Source of the DNA: Acidobacteriota bacterium
GTDB taxonomy: Bacteria > Acidobacteriota > Blastocatellia > Pyrinomonadales > Pyrinomonadaceae
NCBI GenBank assembly: GCA_018269075.1
Contig: JAFDVJ010000006.1
Span: 1-46,588, forward strand
DNA length: 46,588 nt
Reading direction: 5' to 3'
Below the pieces are notes generated by a model. It did no database searches and was not told the origin of the DNA. It worked only from the letters and a program-made list of their open reading frames with translations. A program made the position numbers and the translations under genes. Shown here in pieces: positions 13,811 through 22,330 of this stretch (position 1 is its first letter; each line of letters starts with the position of its first letter).

Positions 13811-15904
13811 CTAAAAATTGAAATTATCGACGTTGTCCTTGTTGAAGATGAACGGCTTGCCGAGCCGGACTTCGTCGCCGACGACCTCGATGTCCTTCAT
13901 CGAACCGGCGCTGATCTTGGTGTCGCCTTTTTTGAACGTGCCTTTGGCGAGCGCGTCGGCCGTGTAGACCGTCAGATACCCGAGATCGGTCGTGTTCCAG
14001 AGCACGATCGAATCGACGACGCCGTCCTTGATGTAGGGTTTGCACATATTCGGTAAGCTGAGCCCCGTCACCTTGACGTCCGTCCGGCCCGACTGTTTGA
14101 CGGCGTCGGCGATGCCCGGCACGGCCGGCGCGGCGATGCCCATCACGAGCTTGACGTTAGGGTAGACTTTGAGGATATTCTGGGTCTCCGAAAACGCGCG
14201 GTCGCGGTCGCCGTCCGAGGGCTTGATCCCGACGAGCTTCATCTCGGGGTATTTCTCTTTAAGCCGGGACTCGATGTATTTGATCCATTCGTTCTGGTTG
14301 GCGGCGCTCAGGCTGGCCGTGACGATCGCGAATTCGCCCTTGCCGCCCATAATCCGCGCGGCTTCGTCGGTCAGCGTCTCGCCGATGCCCTGCGGCGTCG
14401 CCTGGTTGATCAGAAAATCGCGCGCGTCCTTTTCGGCGTCGGCGTCCCAGGTGATGACCTTGATGCCCTTGTCTTTGGCTTTCCGCAGCACGGTCGAGAT
14501 GCCTTCCTTGTTTTCGACCGAAACGGCGATCACATCGACGCCGCGCGTGATCCACGCTTCGACGACCTCGTTCTGCTTGGCCGGATCGAGATCGGTCGGG
14601 CCGTCCCATAAAAGCTCGGCGCCGAGTTCCTGCGCGGCCTTTTCGGCGCCGGCCTTGCAGCTGATAAAGTAGGGATCGCCCTTCGCCTTCGGCATCATCG
14701 CGATGACCGTTTTCTTTTTGTCCGCCGGCGCGTTCGCCGACGCGTTCTGCGGCGCGTTCGAACCCGTGCCGGCTTCCCGCGTGAGCGACCGGACGAGCAG
14801 CCAGTTGCTGCCCGCGACGATCAGCGCCGCCCCTAAGATCACGGCGCTCAACACGCCGACTTGCCAATTCTTCACTTCAAATTCCTCCTCCGCCGATGTT
14901 TGTGTCTGCGGTTTCGATTCGCTCCGGCGCGACAGACGGTCGAGCAGGATCGTCGCGACGAGCAGGACGCCCGTCAAGATTCCGGCGAGTTCCGCCGGCT
15001 GGCCGCTCAGGCGCAGGCCGTTCTGCAGGATGACGATCGCGAACAGCCCGAGCACCGTGCCGAGCACCGTCCCGCGGCCGCCGAAGATCGACGCGCCGCC
15101 GAGAACGACGGCCGTGATCGCCATCAGCTCGTAGCCGGTTCCCGCGTCGGATTTCGCCTGCCCGAGATGGGCGACGTAGATGACCGCCGCGAGGCTCGCC
15201 GCGAGGCCCGATAAACAGTAAACGAAATTCAATCTGCGCCGGACCTTGATGCCCGCGTAGCGCGCGCCTTCCTGCGAAAAGCCGATCGCGTAGAACGAGC
15301 GCCCGAACGCCGTCCGGTGAAGCCACCACCAGACGCCGAGGACGGCCGCGACGAGAATAAAGAGCTGCGTCGGGATCACGCCGCCGACGTAGCCCTGTCC
15401 CAGAAATAAAAACGACGGCGAAAAGCCCGAATAATTCTCGATCCCGCGCGTGAGGCCTTCGGCCATTCCGCGAAAGAGCGAGAATGTGCCCAAAGTCACG
15501 ATCAGCGGCGGAAAGCGCAGTTTGGTGATGATCAGCGCGTTGAGCGCGCCGCCGGCGAGACCGACCAAAAGCGTCAAAAATATCGCGAGCGGCATCGGCA
15601 GCCCGGCGTCGCGCCAGAGCGCGCCCATCACGACCGCCGACAGGCCCATCATCGAACCGACCGACAGATCGATCCCGCCGGTGATGATGATTGGCGTCAT
15701 CACGAGCGCGAGCAGCCCGATCTCGACGCTCAGCCGCGTGATCTCGAAAGCGTTGCCGGCCGTCTGGAAATTATTGCCGGTAAAGCTGAAAATCAGACAT
15801 TCGGCGACGAGCACCAGCGCCAGCACCCATTCGTTGTTCGGAAAGAGCCGCGCCCGCCACGACTGCTCGGTGATTAAATTTGTCGGCCGAATCGCTTCCT
15901 GCAT
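13811..15904 (-). CDS. Sugar ABC permease fused to a solute-binding protein (RhaQ-like plus RhaS-like)
   Basis: 697 residues combining two proteins that are normally separate. Residues about 1-325 are a CUT2/RbsC-type permease (IIITGGIDLSVGSMMGLSAV, FPPLIVTLGTFSLFRG, AVVLGGASIFGGRGTV). A linker rich in Q, T, S and E follows, then a hydrophobic segment at about 347-371 (VGVLSAVILGAALIVAGSNW), a second Ala/Asn-rich linker, and from about 398 a type I periplasmic binding protein (VIAMMPKAKGDPYF, VDVIAVSVENKEG, SLPNMCKPYIKDGVV, WNTTDLGYL) most like rhamnose/AI-2 binders. The binding domain would be tethered to the outer face of the membrane. A strong SD and GTG lie inside the frame at 14873-14891, so a separate binding protein may also be made. 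Last gene of the rha operon, so rhamnose is the likely ligand. Confidence 0.9.
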   Translation of the reverse strand: MQEAIRPTNLITEQSWRARLFPNNEWVLALVLVAECLIFSFTGNNFQTAGNAFEITRLSVEIGLLALVMTPIIITGGIDLSVGSMMGLSAVVMGALWRDAGLPMPLAIFLTLLVGLAGGALNALIITKLRFPPLIVTLGTFSLFRGMAEGLTRGIENYSGFSPSFLFLGQGYVGGVIPTQLFILVAAVLGVWWWLHRTAFGRSFYAIGFSQEGARYAGIKVRRRLNFVYCLSGLAASLAAVIYVAHLGQAKSDAGTGYELMAITAVVLGGASIFGGRGTVLGTVLGLFAIVILQNGLRLSGQPAELAGILTGVLLVATILLDRLSRRSESKPQTQTSAEEEFEVKNWQVGVLSAVILGAALIVAGSNWLLVRSLTREAGTGSNAPQNASANAPADKKKTVIAMMPKAKGDPYFISCKAGAEKAAQELGAELLWDGPTDLDPAKQNEVVEAWITRGVDVIAVSVENKEGISTVLRKAKDKGIKVITWDADAEKDARDFLINQATPQGIGETLTDEAARIMGGKGEFAIVTASLSAANQNEWIKYIESRLKEKYPEMKLVGIKPSDGDRDRAFSETQNILKVYPNVKLVMGIAAPAVPGIADAVKQSGRTDVKVTGLSLPNMCKPYIKDGVVDSIVLWNTTDLGYLTVYTADALAKGTFKKGDTKISAGSMKDIEVVGDEVRLGKPFIFNKDNVDNFNF
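14873..14891 (-). promoter_or_regulatory. Internal ribosome-binding site and GTG start for a free solute-binding protein
   Basis: On the minus strand GGAGGAGG (14891-14884) is followed after 8 bases by GTG (14875-14873), in frame with the fused gene. The product would begin MKNWQVGVLSAVILG, a normal signal/anchor start. This is one of the strongest ribosome-binding sites in the window. Confidence 0.7.
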
Positions 15905-16003
15905 TATTTGTTAAATCTCAGATCTCAACTTTTAAAATTCTCTACTCTTACCCGCAGCTCCCGATAATTTTTCACGAAAACCAAAACCGCACCCCGACAG
16001 ACC

Positions 16004-16036
16004 AATCCGAAATCCGAAATCCGAAATCCGAAATCG
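16004..16036. repeat. Heptamer array (CCGAAAT family) between permease genes
   Basis: Four to five CCGAAAT units in the 151-base gap between the two permease genes of the rha operon. Confidence 0.85.
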
Positions 16037-16055
16037 GCATAATCCAACATCGGCA

Positions 16056-16994
16056 TCATTTCTTCTCGAACCGCGCGAGCACGACGTCCGAAACGAGCGC
16101 CGCGAGGATGATCGCGCCCTGGATCGCCTTTTCCCAGAACGGGTTGATCCCGAGAAACGTCAGCGCCGTCCCGATCGTGCCGAGCAGCGCGACGCCGATC
16201 AGCGTCCCGACGAGCAGACCGCGCCCGCCGGTGATCGCCGTTCCGCCGACGACGACCGCCGCGACGGCCTTCAGTTCCAGACCGATCCCGGCGTTGCCCG
16301 GAATCGCCGAAAACCGCACCGCGTTGAGCAGCGCGGCGAGCCCGACGAGCGCGCCCATCAGCGTAAAGACGCCGAAAACGATCCGCGGCGGATCGATGCC
16401 GGCGAGCCGCGCCGCTTCGGCGTCCGAACCGACCGCGTAGAGCGCGCGGCCCGCCCGGACGTTCTTCAGAATCCACGCGAAACCGGCGAAGACCAGCAAT
16501 GTCAGCCCGACGATCAGGATCTCGCCGGTCGTCTGCCCGAAGCCGAACCATTGAAAATTGGCGGGCAGGTTCTGCACCCACGCGCCCTCGGTCGTCCAGC
16601 GGAGCAGATCGCGCCACGCGACGAGCATCGCGAGCGTGACGATGATCGACGGCAGCCGCAGAAATCCGACGAGCACGCCGTTGAGCGCGCCCATCAGCGC
16701 GCCGATCAGCAGGAGACACAGAAACAGCACCGGCGTCGGCATCCCGGTTTTCGCGAGCACGCCGGCGAGAATGCTGCAGACGGCGAACTGCGAGCCGACC
16801 GAGATGTCGATCTCGCCGACCAGGATCACGAGCGTCATCCCGACCGCGATCAATAAAATCGGCGCGTTGTTGATCAAAAGGTCGCGCAGATTGCCGCCCG
16901 CGAAAAACGACGGCGCGGCGACGCCGACCGCCAGCAGCAGGAGGCAAAAGGCGATCAGCGCCGAGAGTTCGCGTTTGTAACGACTAAAGCTCAT
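16056..16994 (-). CDS. Sugar ABC transporter permease (RhaP-like, CUT2 family)
   Basis: 312 residues, an RbsC/RhaP-type inner-membrane permease with about eight to ten spans. Family landmarks: MTLVILVGEIDISVGSQFAV, RLPSIIVTLAMLVAWRD, ALYAVGSDAEAARLAGI (the cytoplasmic coupling loop) and AVAAVVVGGTAITGGRG. It would form the translocation pore together with the permease half of the next gene. It follows the ATPase gene and precedes the fused permease/binding protein, the usual T-P-Q order of rhamnose importers. The start is separated from an upstream AT-rich heptamer array by only a few bases. Confidence 0.92.
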   Translation of the reverse strand: MSFSRYKRELSALIAFCLLLLAVGVAAPSFFAGGNLRDLLINNAPILLIAVGMTLVILVGEIDISVGSQFAVCSILAGVLAKTGMPTPVLFLCLLLIGALMGALNGVLVGFLRLPSIIVTLAMLVAWRDLLRWTTEGAWVQNLPANFQWFGFGQTTGEILIVGLTLLVFAGFAWILKNVRAGRALYAVGSDAEAARLAGIDPPRIVFGVFTLMGALVGLAALLNAVRFSAIPGNAGIGLELKAVAAVVVGGTAITGGRGLLVGTLIGVALLGTIGTALTFLGINPFWEKAIQGAIILAALVSDVVLARFEKK

Positions 16995-17003
16995 AAAAAA
17001 TGC

Positions 17004-17122
17004 AAAATTAAAAATTAAAAATTAAAAATAGCGGAATCATTTTTTATGCCGGAGATAAAATTGAAAATGCAAAAAGTCGTTTTAATTTTACATTTTACAT
17101 TTTTAATTTTTAATTTTTAATT
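17004..17122. repeat. Inverted pair of AT-rich heptamer arrays (AAAAATT / AATTTTT)
   Basis: Left array 17004-17029 has AAAAATT units; right array about 17080-17122 has TTTTTAA units. Together they can form a long A-T hairpin in the gap between the ATPase and permease genes. The ATPase TAA stop is made from the right array. Confidence 0.85.
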
Positions 17123-18613
17123 CGTCCCCGCGTGGCCGAGCGCGATCGAGAGGATCTTGTCCTGCGTCGCTTCGGCGCGGTCGAGAACTTTGACGATCGT
17201 GCCGCCGGCCATCACGGCGATCCGGTCGCTCATCCCGAGAATTTCGGGCAGTTCCGACGAGATCATCAGAATCGCGACGCCCTGCCCCGCGAGTTCGGTC
17301 ATCAGCTGATGGATCTCGGATTTCGCGCCGACGTCGATGCCCTGCGTCGGCTCGTCTAAAATTAAAACCGACGGTTTCGTGACGAGCCAGCGGCTCAGCG
17401 CGACCTTCTGCTGGTTGCCGCCCGACAGCGTCGAGACCGAATCGTGGATCGACGGCGTTTTGACGCCCAGCCGGCGCGTGTATTCGGCGGCAAGCTCGCG
17501 CTCGCGCCGGAAATTCATCCCGCCGTAGCCGCTCAGGATCTTGAGCGAGGCGAGCGTGATGTTCGAGCTGATCGGAAAATCGAGGATCACGCCGTGTTTG
17601 CGGCGATCTTCGGGCAGATAAGCGATGCCGTGATCGACCGCCTCGCACGGGTGACCGATATTGATCGCATTTCCCCGCACCAGAATCTCGCCGGCGTCGA
17701 CCGGTTCGAGCCCGAAAATCGTTTTCGCGAGCTCGGTCCGGCCCGCGCCGACGAGCCCGGCGACGCCGACGATCTCGCCGGCCTTGACCGACAGACTGAC
17801 GTCGTGAATCCGCGCCGTCCGCGAGCCGAGATTCCGCAATTCGAAGATCGTTTCGCCGATCGCGACTTTTTCCTTCGGAAACACCGTCGAAATCTCGCGA
17901 CCGACCATCAAACGGATCAGTTCCTGGCGGTCGACCTCGTCCATCGCGCGCGTCTCGATCGTTTCGCCGTCGCGCAGAACCGTCACGCGGTCGGCGATCA
18001 CCGGCAGTTCTTCGAGCCGGTGCGAGATGTAGATCATCCCGACGCCCGAATCGCGCAGCTCGCGGATGACGCGGAAAAGATTGTTCGTGTCCTCCTCCGA
18101 GAGCGACGCGGTCGGCTCGTCGAGGATCAGGATTTTCGCGTTCGCGCCCAGCGCGCGGGCGATCTCGACGAGCTGCTGCTGCGGCATCGACAATTCGCCG
18201 GCGAAGGCTTCCGGATCGATCTTCGCGCCGACCCGCGCGAGCAGTTCTTCGGCCACGCGGCGCCGGCGCTTCCAGTCGACGAGGCCGAAAAGCCCCGATT
18301 TTTCCCGGCCGATCGCGATGTTTTCGGCGACGGTCAATTCGGGAAAAAGCGCCGGCTGCTGGTAGATCGCGGCGACGCCGAGCGATTTCGCGAACGACGG
18401 CGAATTTTCCCGGACCGGCTGCCCATTGATCTCGATCGCGCCGCCGTCGGGAGTGACCGCGCCGGTCACGATCTTGATAAAAGTCGATTTCCCGGCGCCG
18501 TTTTCGCCGATCAGCGCGTGGACCTCGCCCGGCCGCAGCTCGAACGAAGCCGACCGCAGCGCCCGCACGCCGGCATAGGATTTGGTCACATTTTCGGCTC
18601 TCAACAAAAACAT
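17117..18613 (-). CDS. Sugar ABC transporter ATP-binding protein (RhaT-like, CUT2 family)
   Basis: 498 residues with two fused nucleotide-binding domains, as in RbsA, XylG and RhaT. The first domain has Walker A GENGAGKST (about 36-44), a degenerate signature (LSMPQQQ) and Walker B ILILDEPTASL. The second has a degenerate Walker A (GLVGAGRTEL), a good signature (LSGGNQQKVALSRWL) and Walker B VLILDEPTQGID. This asymmetry is normal for the family. It energises sugar import with the two downstream permease units. Position next to the lut and rha enzyme genes makes L-rhamnose the likely substrate. A GATTTCG heptamer array begins four bases upstream of the start codon. Confidence 0.94.
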   Translation of the reverse strand: MFLLRAENVTKSYAGVRALRSASFELRPGEVHALIGENGAGKSTFIKIVTGAVTPDGGAIEINGQPVRENSPSFAKSLGVAAIYQQPALFPELTVAENIAIGREKSGLFGLVDWKRRRRVAEELLARVGAKIDPEAFAGELSMPQQQLVEIARALGANAKILILDEPTASLSEEDTNNLFRVIRELRDSGVGMIYISHRLEELPVIADRVTVLRDGETIETRAMDEVDRQELIRLMVGREISTVFPKEKVAIGETIFELRNLGSRTARIHDVSLSVKAGEIVGVAGLVGAGRTELAKTIFGLEPVDAGEILVRGNAINIGHPCEAVDHGIAYLPEDRRKHGVILDFPISSNITLASLKILSGYGGMNFRRERELAAEYTRRLGVKTPSIHDSVSTLSGGNQQKVALSRWLVTKPSVLILDEPTQGIDVGAKSEIHQLMTELAGQGVAILMISSELPEILGMSDRIAVMAGGTIVKVLDRAEATQDKILSIALGHAGTN

Positions 18614-18617
18614 AAAT

Positions 18618-18651
18618 GGATTTCGGATTTCGGATTTCGGATTTCGGATTG
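18618..18651. repeat. Heptamer array (GATTTCG family) at the start of the ABC ATPase gene
   Basis: Nearly five GATTTCG units. Forms an inverted pair with 18741-18775. Confidence 0.9.
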
Positions 18652-18719
18652 GTTTCCGATTTTAACGAAACCGTTCCCGTTTAAAGTCCCTCGACAATAA
18701 AATAAATCTTCGCTTTCAA

Positions 18720-19427
18720 CTATGGACCGTCGCCGGCTTCCAAATCCGAAATCCGAAATCCGAAATCCGAAATCAGTATCACATAAACTTCGCCGGGGCC
18801 GTGGACGCCGATCGCGAGCGTCAGCTCGATGTCCGATGTGCGCGACGCGCCGGTGATGAACGTGACCGCGCGGCTCGGGTTCTTTTGTAAAAGTTCGAGC
18901 ACCTCGCCGAGCGTCTGCCGGAGATTTTTGGCTTCGAGCAGGCAGATATGCACCGGCGGCACGAGCGACGTCAGCCGGTGGCGCTCGGCGTCGGATTCGA
19001 GCACGAGCGTGCCGGTTTCGGCGATCGCCCACTGCGCGCTCGTGATTCCGAGATCGCTCTCGAACAGAAATTCGCGCGGCGCGTTTTCGACGAATTCGGC
19101 TTCGTTTTTCAATGATCCGGTCACGCTTTCGACGAGCGGTGCGTCGGAAACCGCGATCTTTTCGGCCTTTATCTCTTTGATGATCGCAAGCAGCGCGGCG
19201 GCCGCCGCCGGTTCGTCGGCGACGACCCGCAGTTTTCCGCCGACGAATTCGAAATTGTCGCGAAAATTCTCGATCAGCAGCTCGTTCGAAAAAGCCGCGC
19301 GCGGCGGCGTCGGCGGCGGCGCGGCCGGTTCGTGCGACTCGCAATGAACGGCGTCGAACGGCCGGCTCGCCGCCAGATTCCGGCGAATCGAATCGAAAAT
19401 CGCGTTTTTTGCCTCGTCCGTGCTCAT
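18720..19427 (-). CDS. lutC: Lactate utilization protein C (LUD domain) with a repeat-encoded C-terminal tail
   Basis: 235 residues. LutC works with LutA and LutB to oxidise L-lactate to pyruvate. The LUD-domain segments are DLGITSAQWAIAETGTLVLES, RLTSLVPPVHICLL and the C-terminal TFITGASRTSDIELTLAIGVHGPGEVYVIL (adjacent conserved blocks). Relatives end at about this point. Here the frame continues through a heptamer array and adds about 16 residues ([16 protein letters not shown]) before a TAG. The array has evidently removed the original stop. The tail is short and probably tolerated. Located between lutB and the ABC ATPase gene on the minus strand, 224 bases after lutB. Confidence 0.9.
   Translation of the reverse strand: MSTDEAKNAIFDSIRRNLAASRPFDAVHCESHEPAAPPPTPPRAAFSNELLIENFRDNFEFVGGKLRVVADEPAAAAALLAIIKEIKAEKIAVSDAPLVESVTGSLKNEAEFVENAPREFLFESDLGITSAQWAIAETGTLVLESDAERHRLTSLVPPVHICLLEAKNLRQTLGEVLELLQKNPSRAVTFITGASRTSDIELTLAIGVHGPGEVYVILISDFGFRISDLEAGDGP
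18741..18775. repeat. Heptamer array inside the 3' end of lutC
   Basis: Four to five CCGAAAT units that encode the C-terminal tail of LutC on the minus strand. The flank CCGAAATCAGTAT is shared with the array at 32804-32838. Confidence 0.9.
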
Positions 19428-19499
19428 CGAATAATAAATTTACGGTTAGTGCCAAAACCAATGGGAATCGGCTGCGAAATGATCGCGAACGCTTTTTGG

Positions 19500-19556
19500 G
19501 TCGTCCACTAAAAACACGAAACACACGAAATAATTTAGTGGTTTTAGTGGACCATT
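19500..19556. repeat. AT-rich imperfect inverted repeat (CACTAAAA family)
   Basis: Arms GTCCACTAAAA at the left and TTTTAGTGGACC at the right enclose CACGAAA-type units, in the gap between lutB and lutC. Related to the copy at 1646-1717. Confidence 0.7.
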
Positions 19557-19651
19557 AAAAGCCTTTGAAAAATGTAACGATCATTATTCCAACAGTTTTT
19601 GTTATCAACCGCCAACACCATACCGAAGATCACTAAAAATATCGGCGACCT

Positions 19652-21103
19652 TCAATCTTTCTTTTCCAGCTCGTCCTTCCAGATCTCGCGGAAGGATCGC
19701 GGCGCGACGGTCGGCGCGTCGCGCCACGCGGTCCACGCGCCGAGCGGCGGCGCGAGCTTCGCCAGCAGCCCGTTCTGCTTCCCGATCTTGTCGCCCTTCG
19801 CGACGAACTTCTGAAGCAGCCGCGAAATCTTCGTCCCCAGTTTGTAAACGACCGGCCGCGACCACGCGAACGCGTACGCCTTAAACGCCAGCTTCTCGCT
19901 CGTCCTGCGCCGGACCGGCTCTTTTTCGCCCTCGGCGATCGCGGCCCGCAGATGCAGAAGCAGCTCGGGAATATCGATCTTCACCGGGCAGACCTCGCGG
20001 CACGCGCCGCAGAGACTCGACGCGTACGGCAATTGCTTCGCCTTCTCGATCCCGACGAGCTGCGGCGTGATGACCGCGCCGATCGGGCCCGGATAAACCG
20101 AGCCGTAGGCGTGCCCGCCGATCGCCTGATAGACCGGGCAGGCGTTAAGACACGCGCCGCAGCGGATGCAGGCCAGGCTCTGGCGCGTCGTCGGGTGCGC
20201 GAGCATCCGCGAGCGCCCGTTGTCGAGCAGGATGATATGCAGCTCGTCCGGGCCTTCGCCGTCCGCCGACCGCTTCGTGCCGGTGATCAGCGATTGATAG
20301 GTCGTCAGCCTCTGCCCCGTCCCCGAACGCGGCAGCAGCTTGAGAAAGACGTCGAGATCGGCAAACTTCGGGATTATTTTTTCGATGCCGATCAGCGCGA
20401 TGTGCGTTTTCGGCAGGCTCGTCGTCAAACGGATGTTGCCCTCGTTTTCGAGCACGAGAAAGGTGCCCGTTTCGGCAACCGCGAAATTGGCGCCGCTGAT
20501 TCCGACATCGGCGCGCGCGAACCGTTCGCGCAGCACGCGCCGCGCCGTTTTCGTGAGCGCGTCGACGTCGTCGGTCTTCTCGATCCCGACCTTTTCCGTA
20601 AAAAGATCGGCGATCTGTGCTTTGGTCTTGTGGATCGCCGGGACGACGATGTGCGACGGCGTTTCGCCGGCGAGCTGGATGATCCATTCGCCGAGATCGG
20701 TCTCGTCCGGAAAAATCCCCGCTTTTTCGAGGACGGCGTTCAGATGGATCTCTTCCGAGACCATACTCTTCGCCTTGACGACGCGCGTCGCCTCGCGTTC
20801 TTTCAAAAGCCGCAGAAAAATGTCGCAGGCCTCGCGGCCGTCGCGCGCCCAGTGAACCCGCGCGCCCGCTTTTTCGGCGTTTTCGGCGAACTCGGCGAGA
20901 TAAACGTCGAGCCGCGCGAGCGTCTCGTCCTTGATCGCGCGCGCCCGGTCGCGCAGTCCTTCCCAGTCGTCGACGGTCGCGATCGCCGATTTGCGCCGCG
21001 TGCCGAAGGTGACGGCGAGATTCCGGAGCGCCCCGCGAAGCTGCGCGTCGCCGAGCGCCGCGCGCGCGTTCCGGTCGAAATTTTCGGTCGTCAACTGGTT
21101 CAT
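19652..21103 (-). CDS. lutB: Lactate utilization protein B (iron-sulfur LUD protein)
   Basis: 483 residues. The N-terminal half is a LUD domain (VVKAKSMVSEEIHLN, GISGANFAVAETGTFLVLENEGN, RLTTSLPKTHIALIG). The C-terminal half carries two ferredoxin-type cluster motifs, CIRCGACLNACP and CGACREVCPVKI, each giving cysteines for a 4Fe-4S cluster, and a LutB C-terminal region (LPYASSLCGACREVCP through the basic tail). It transfers electrons in the LutABC lactate oxidase complex. The order lutA-lutB-lutC is the conventional one. A 384-base gap separates it from lutA, longer than usual for an operon of this type, and filled partly by repeats. Length is normal. Confidence 0.95.
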   Translation of the reverse strand: MNQLTTENFDRNARAALGDAQLRGALRNLAVTFGTRRKSAIATVDDWEGLRDRARAIKDETLARLDVYLAEFAENAEKAGARVHWARDGREACDIFLRLLKEREATRVVKAKSMVSEEIHLNAVLEKAGIFPDETDLGEWIIQLAGETPSHIVVPAIHKTKAQIADLFTEKVGIEKTDDVDALTKTARRVLRERFARADVGISGANFAVAETGTFLVLENEGNIRLTTSLPKTHIALIGIEKIIPKFADLDVFLKLLPRSGTGQRLTTYQSLITGTKRSADGEGPDELHIILLDNGRSRMLAHPTTRQSLACIRCGACLNACPVYQAIGGHAYGSVYPGPIGAVITPQLVGIEKAKQLPYASSLCGACREVCPVKIDIPELLLHLRAAIAEGEKEPVRRRTSEKLAFKAYAFAWSRPVVYKLGTKISRLLQKFVAKGDKIGKQNGLLAKLAPPLGAWTAWRDAPTVAPRSFREIWKDELEKKD

Positions 21104-21487
21104 CTCATTGGCTGATAATATATTACAAACAATGCCTCCCGACCTCGCCGCCGAGCGAAAAACATTCGGAACAGATGAAAGATGATAACTGATAGATGAT
21201 AGATTCGAGCCGGTGCCGATCGATCAATTACCATTAGTTCCGCAGATCGTTTTTCAGATTGCTTTCGCTATCATATTGAAAAAGTCGAAAAGCCGAAAAC
21301 CGATCCGTGAGATTCGTAACAAGCAACTTTTCAGACTCCCGCTCTCCGACTTTTTCAATCCGTCGCCGTTCCCCATCGAAAACAGCCGTTAATTTGTTCC
21401 GTCCGGCCCGAACAACTCTTCCGGTACCCGAATTTCCCCATTCCCAAACCAATCCGAAATCCAAAATCCGCAATCCGAAATCCGAAA
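21104..21487. other. Unusually long lutA-lutB gap
   Basis: No gene seen. A 13-bp inverted repeat (21275-21287 with 21347-21359, ATTGAAAAAGTCG) could form a stem around a 59-base loop. The end nearest lutA is a heptamer array (21450-21489). Confidence 0.6.
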
Positions 21488-21489
21488 TC
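21450..21489. repeat. Heptamer array at the lutA stop codon
   Basis: Five to six units, some drifted (CCAAAAT, CCGCAAT). On the minus strand the lutA TGA is completed by the first GATTTCG unit. Confidence 0.85.
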
Positions 21490-22207
21490 AATCTGCCAGA
21501 ATCTCGGCGATATGCATCGCTCTGGTCTTCGCGCCGACCCGCGAGAGACGGCCGCCGATCTGCATCAGACAGCTCGCGTCGCAGGCGACGATGGCGTCGG
21601 CGCCCGAATTTTTGATCGCCTCGATCTTGTTGTCGAGCATCGCCGCCGAGATTTCCGGGTATTTGACCGAAAACGTCCCGCCGAAACCGCAGCAGACGTC
21701 CGCGTCGGGCAGTTCGACGAATTCGGCGTGCCGGACGTTTTTCAACAATTTGCGCGGTTCGTCGCGCAGTCCGAGCTCGCGCAGCCCGTGACACGAATCG
21801 TGCCACGTCAGCTTTCCGTCAAAGCTCGCGCCGACGTCCTCGAGCTTCAGGACGTTGACCAGAAAACCCGTGAATTCGAAGGTTTTCGCGGCGATTTTCC
21901 GGGCCCGCTCGCGCCAATTTTCGTCGTCCGGGAAAAGCTCTTCGAAATGCTTAACCATCGCCGCGCACGAACCCGACGGCGAAACGATGTACTCGGCGTC
22001 CGATTCCTCGAAGATCTCGATAAACCGCTCGGCGAATTTCCGCGCTTCGTGCCGGTAGCCGGTGTTGAACGCCGGCTGCCCGCAGCACGTCTGCCGGTCG
22101 TCGAACACGACCTCGCAGCCCGCGCGGCGCAGCACCTCGACGACGCCGCGCCCGACGTTCGGGCACAACTGGTCGACGAGACAGGTGACGAATAAGGAAA
22201 CCTTCAT
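21488..22207 (-). CDS. lutA: Lactate utilization protein A (CCG-domain oxidoreductase)
   Basis: 239 residues with two cysteine-rich CCG domains: CCGQPAFNTG (about residues 42-51) with upstream VTCLVDQLCP, and DVCCGFGGTFSVKYPE with ASCLMQIGG. Such domains bind an iron-sulfur cofactor, and LutA is the presumed catalytic or electron-transfer subunit of the LutABC L-lactate oxidation system. Relatives also occur as GlcF and HdrB subunits, but length and the adjacent lutB and lutC settle the assignment. It follows rhaB by 115 bases on the minus strand, so lactate made from rhamnose can be oxidised directly. A heptamer array begins three bases upstream of the ATG, and the stop codon overlaps another array. 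Confidence 0.94.
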   Translation of the reverse strand: MKVSLFVTCLVDQLCPNVGRGVVEVLRRAGCEVVFDDRQTCCGQPAFNTGYRHEARKFAERFIEIFEESDAEYIVSPSGSCAAMVKHFEELFPDDENWRERARKIAAKTFEFTGFLVNVLKLEDVGASFDGKLTWHDSCHGLRELGLRDEPRKLLKNVRHAEFVELPDADVCCGFGGTFSVKYPEISAAMLDNKIEAIKNSGADAIVACDASCLMQIGGRLSRVGAKTRAMHIAEILAD

Positions 22208-22210
22208 GGC

Positions 22211-22330
22211 GATTTCGGATTTCGGATTTCGGATTTCGGATTGTTTATTGATGGAGTTTCGGAGTTCCCCAAACTTCCTAAACTTCCTAAACTTCCTAAA
22301 CTTCCCAAACTTCCCGAACTTCCTAAACTT
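22211..22330. repeat. Heptamer array followed by a nonamer array between rhaB and lutA
   Basis: 22211-22242 has GATTTCG units; 22264-22330 has about seven AAACTTCCT-type 9-base units. On the minus strand the rhaB TAG stop lies inside a nonamer unit (TTTAGGAAG). Confidence 0.88.
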
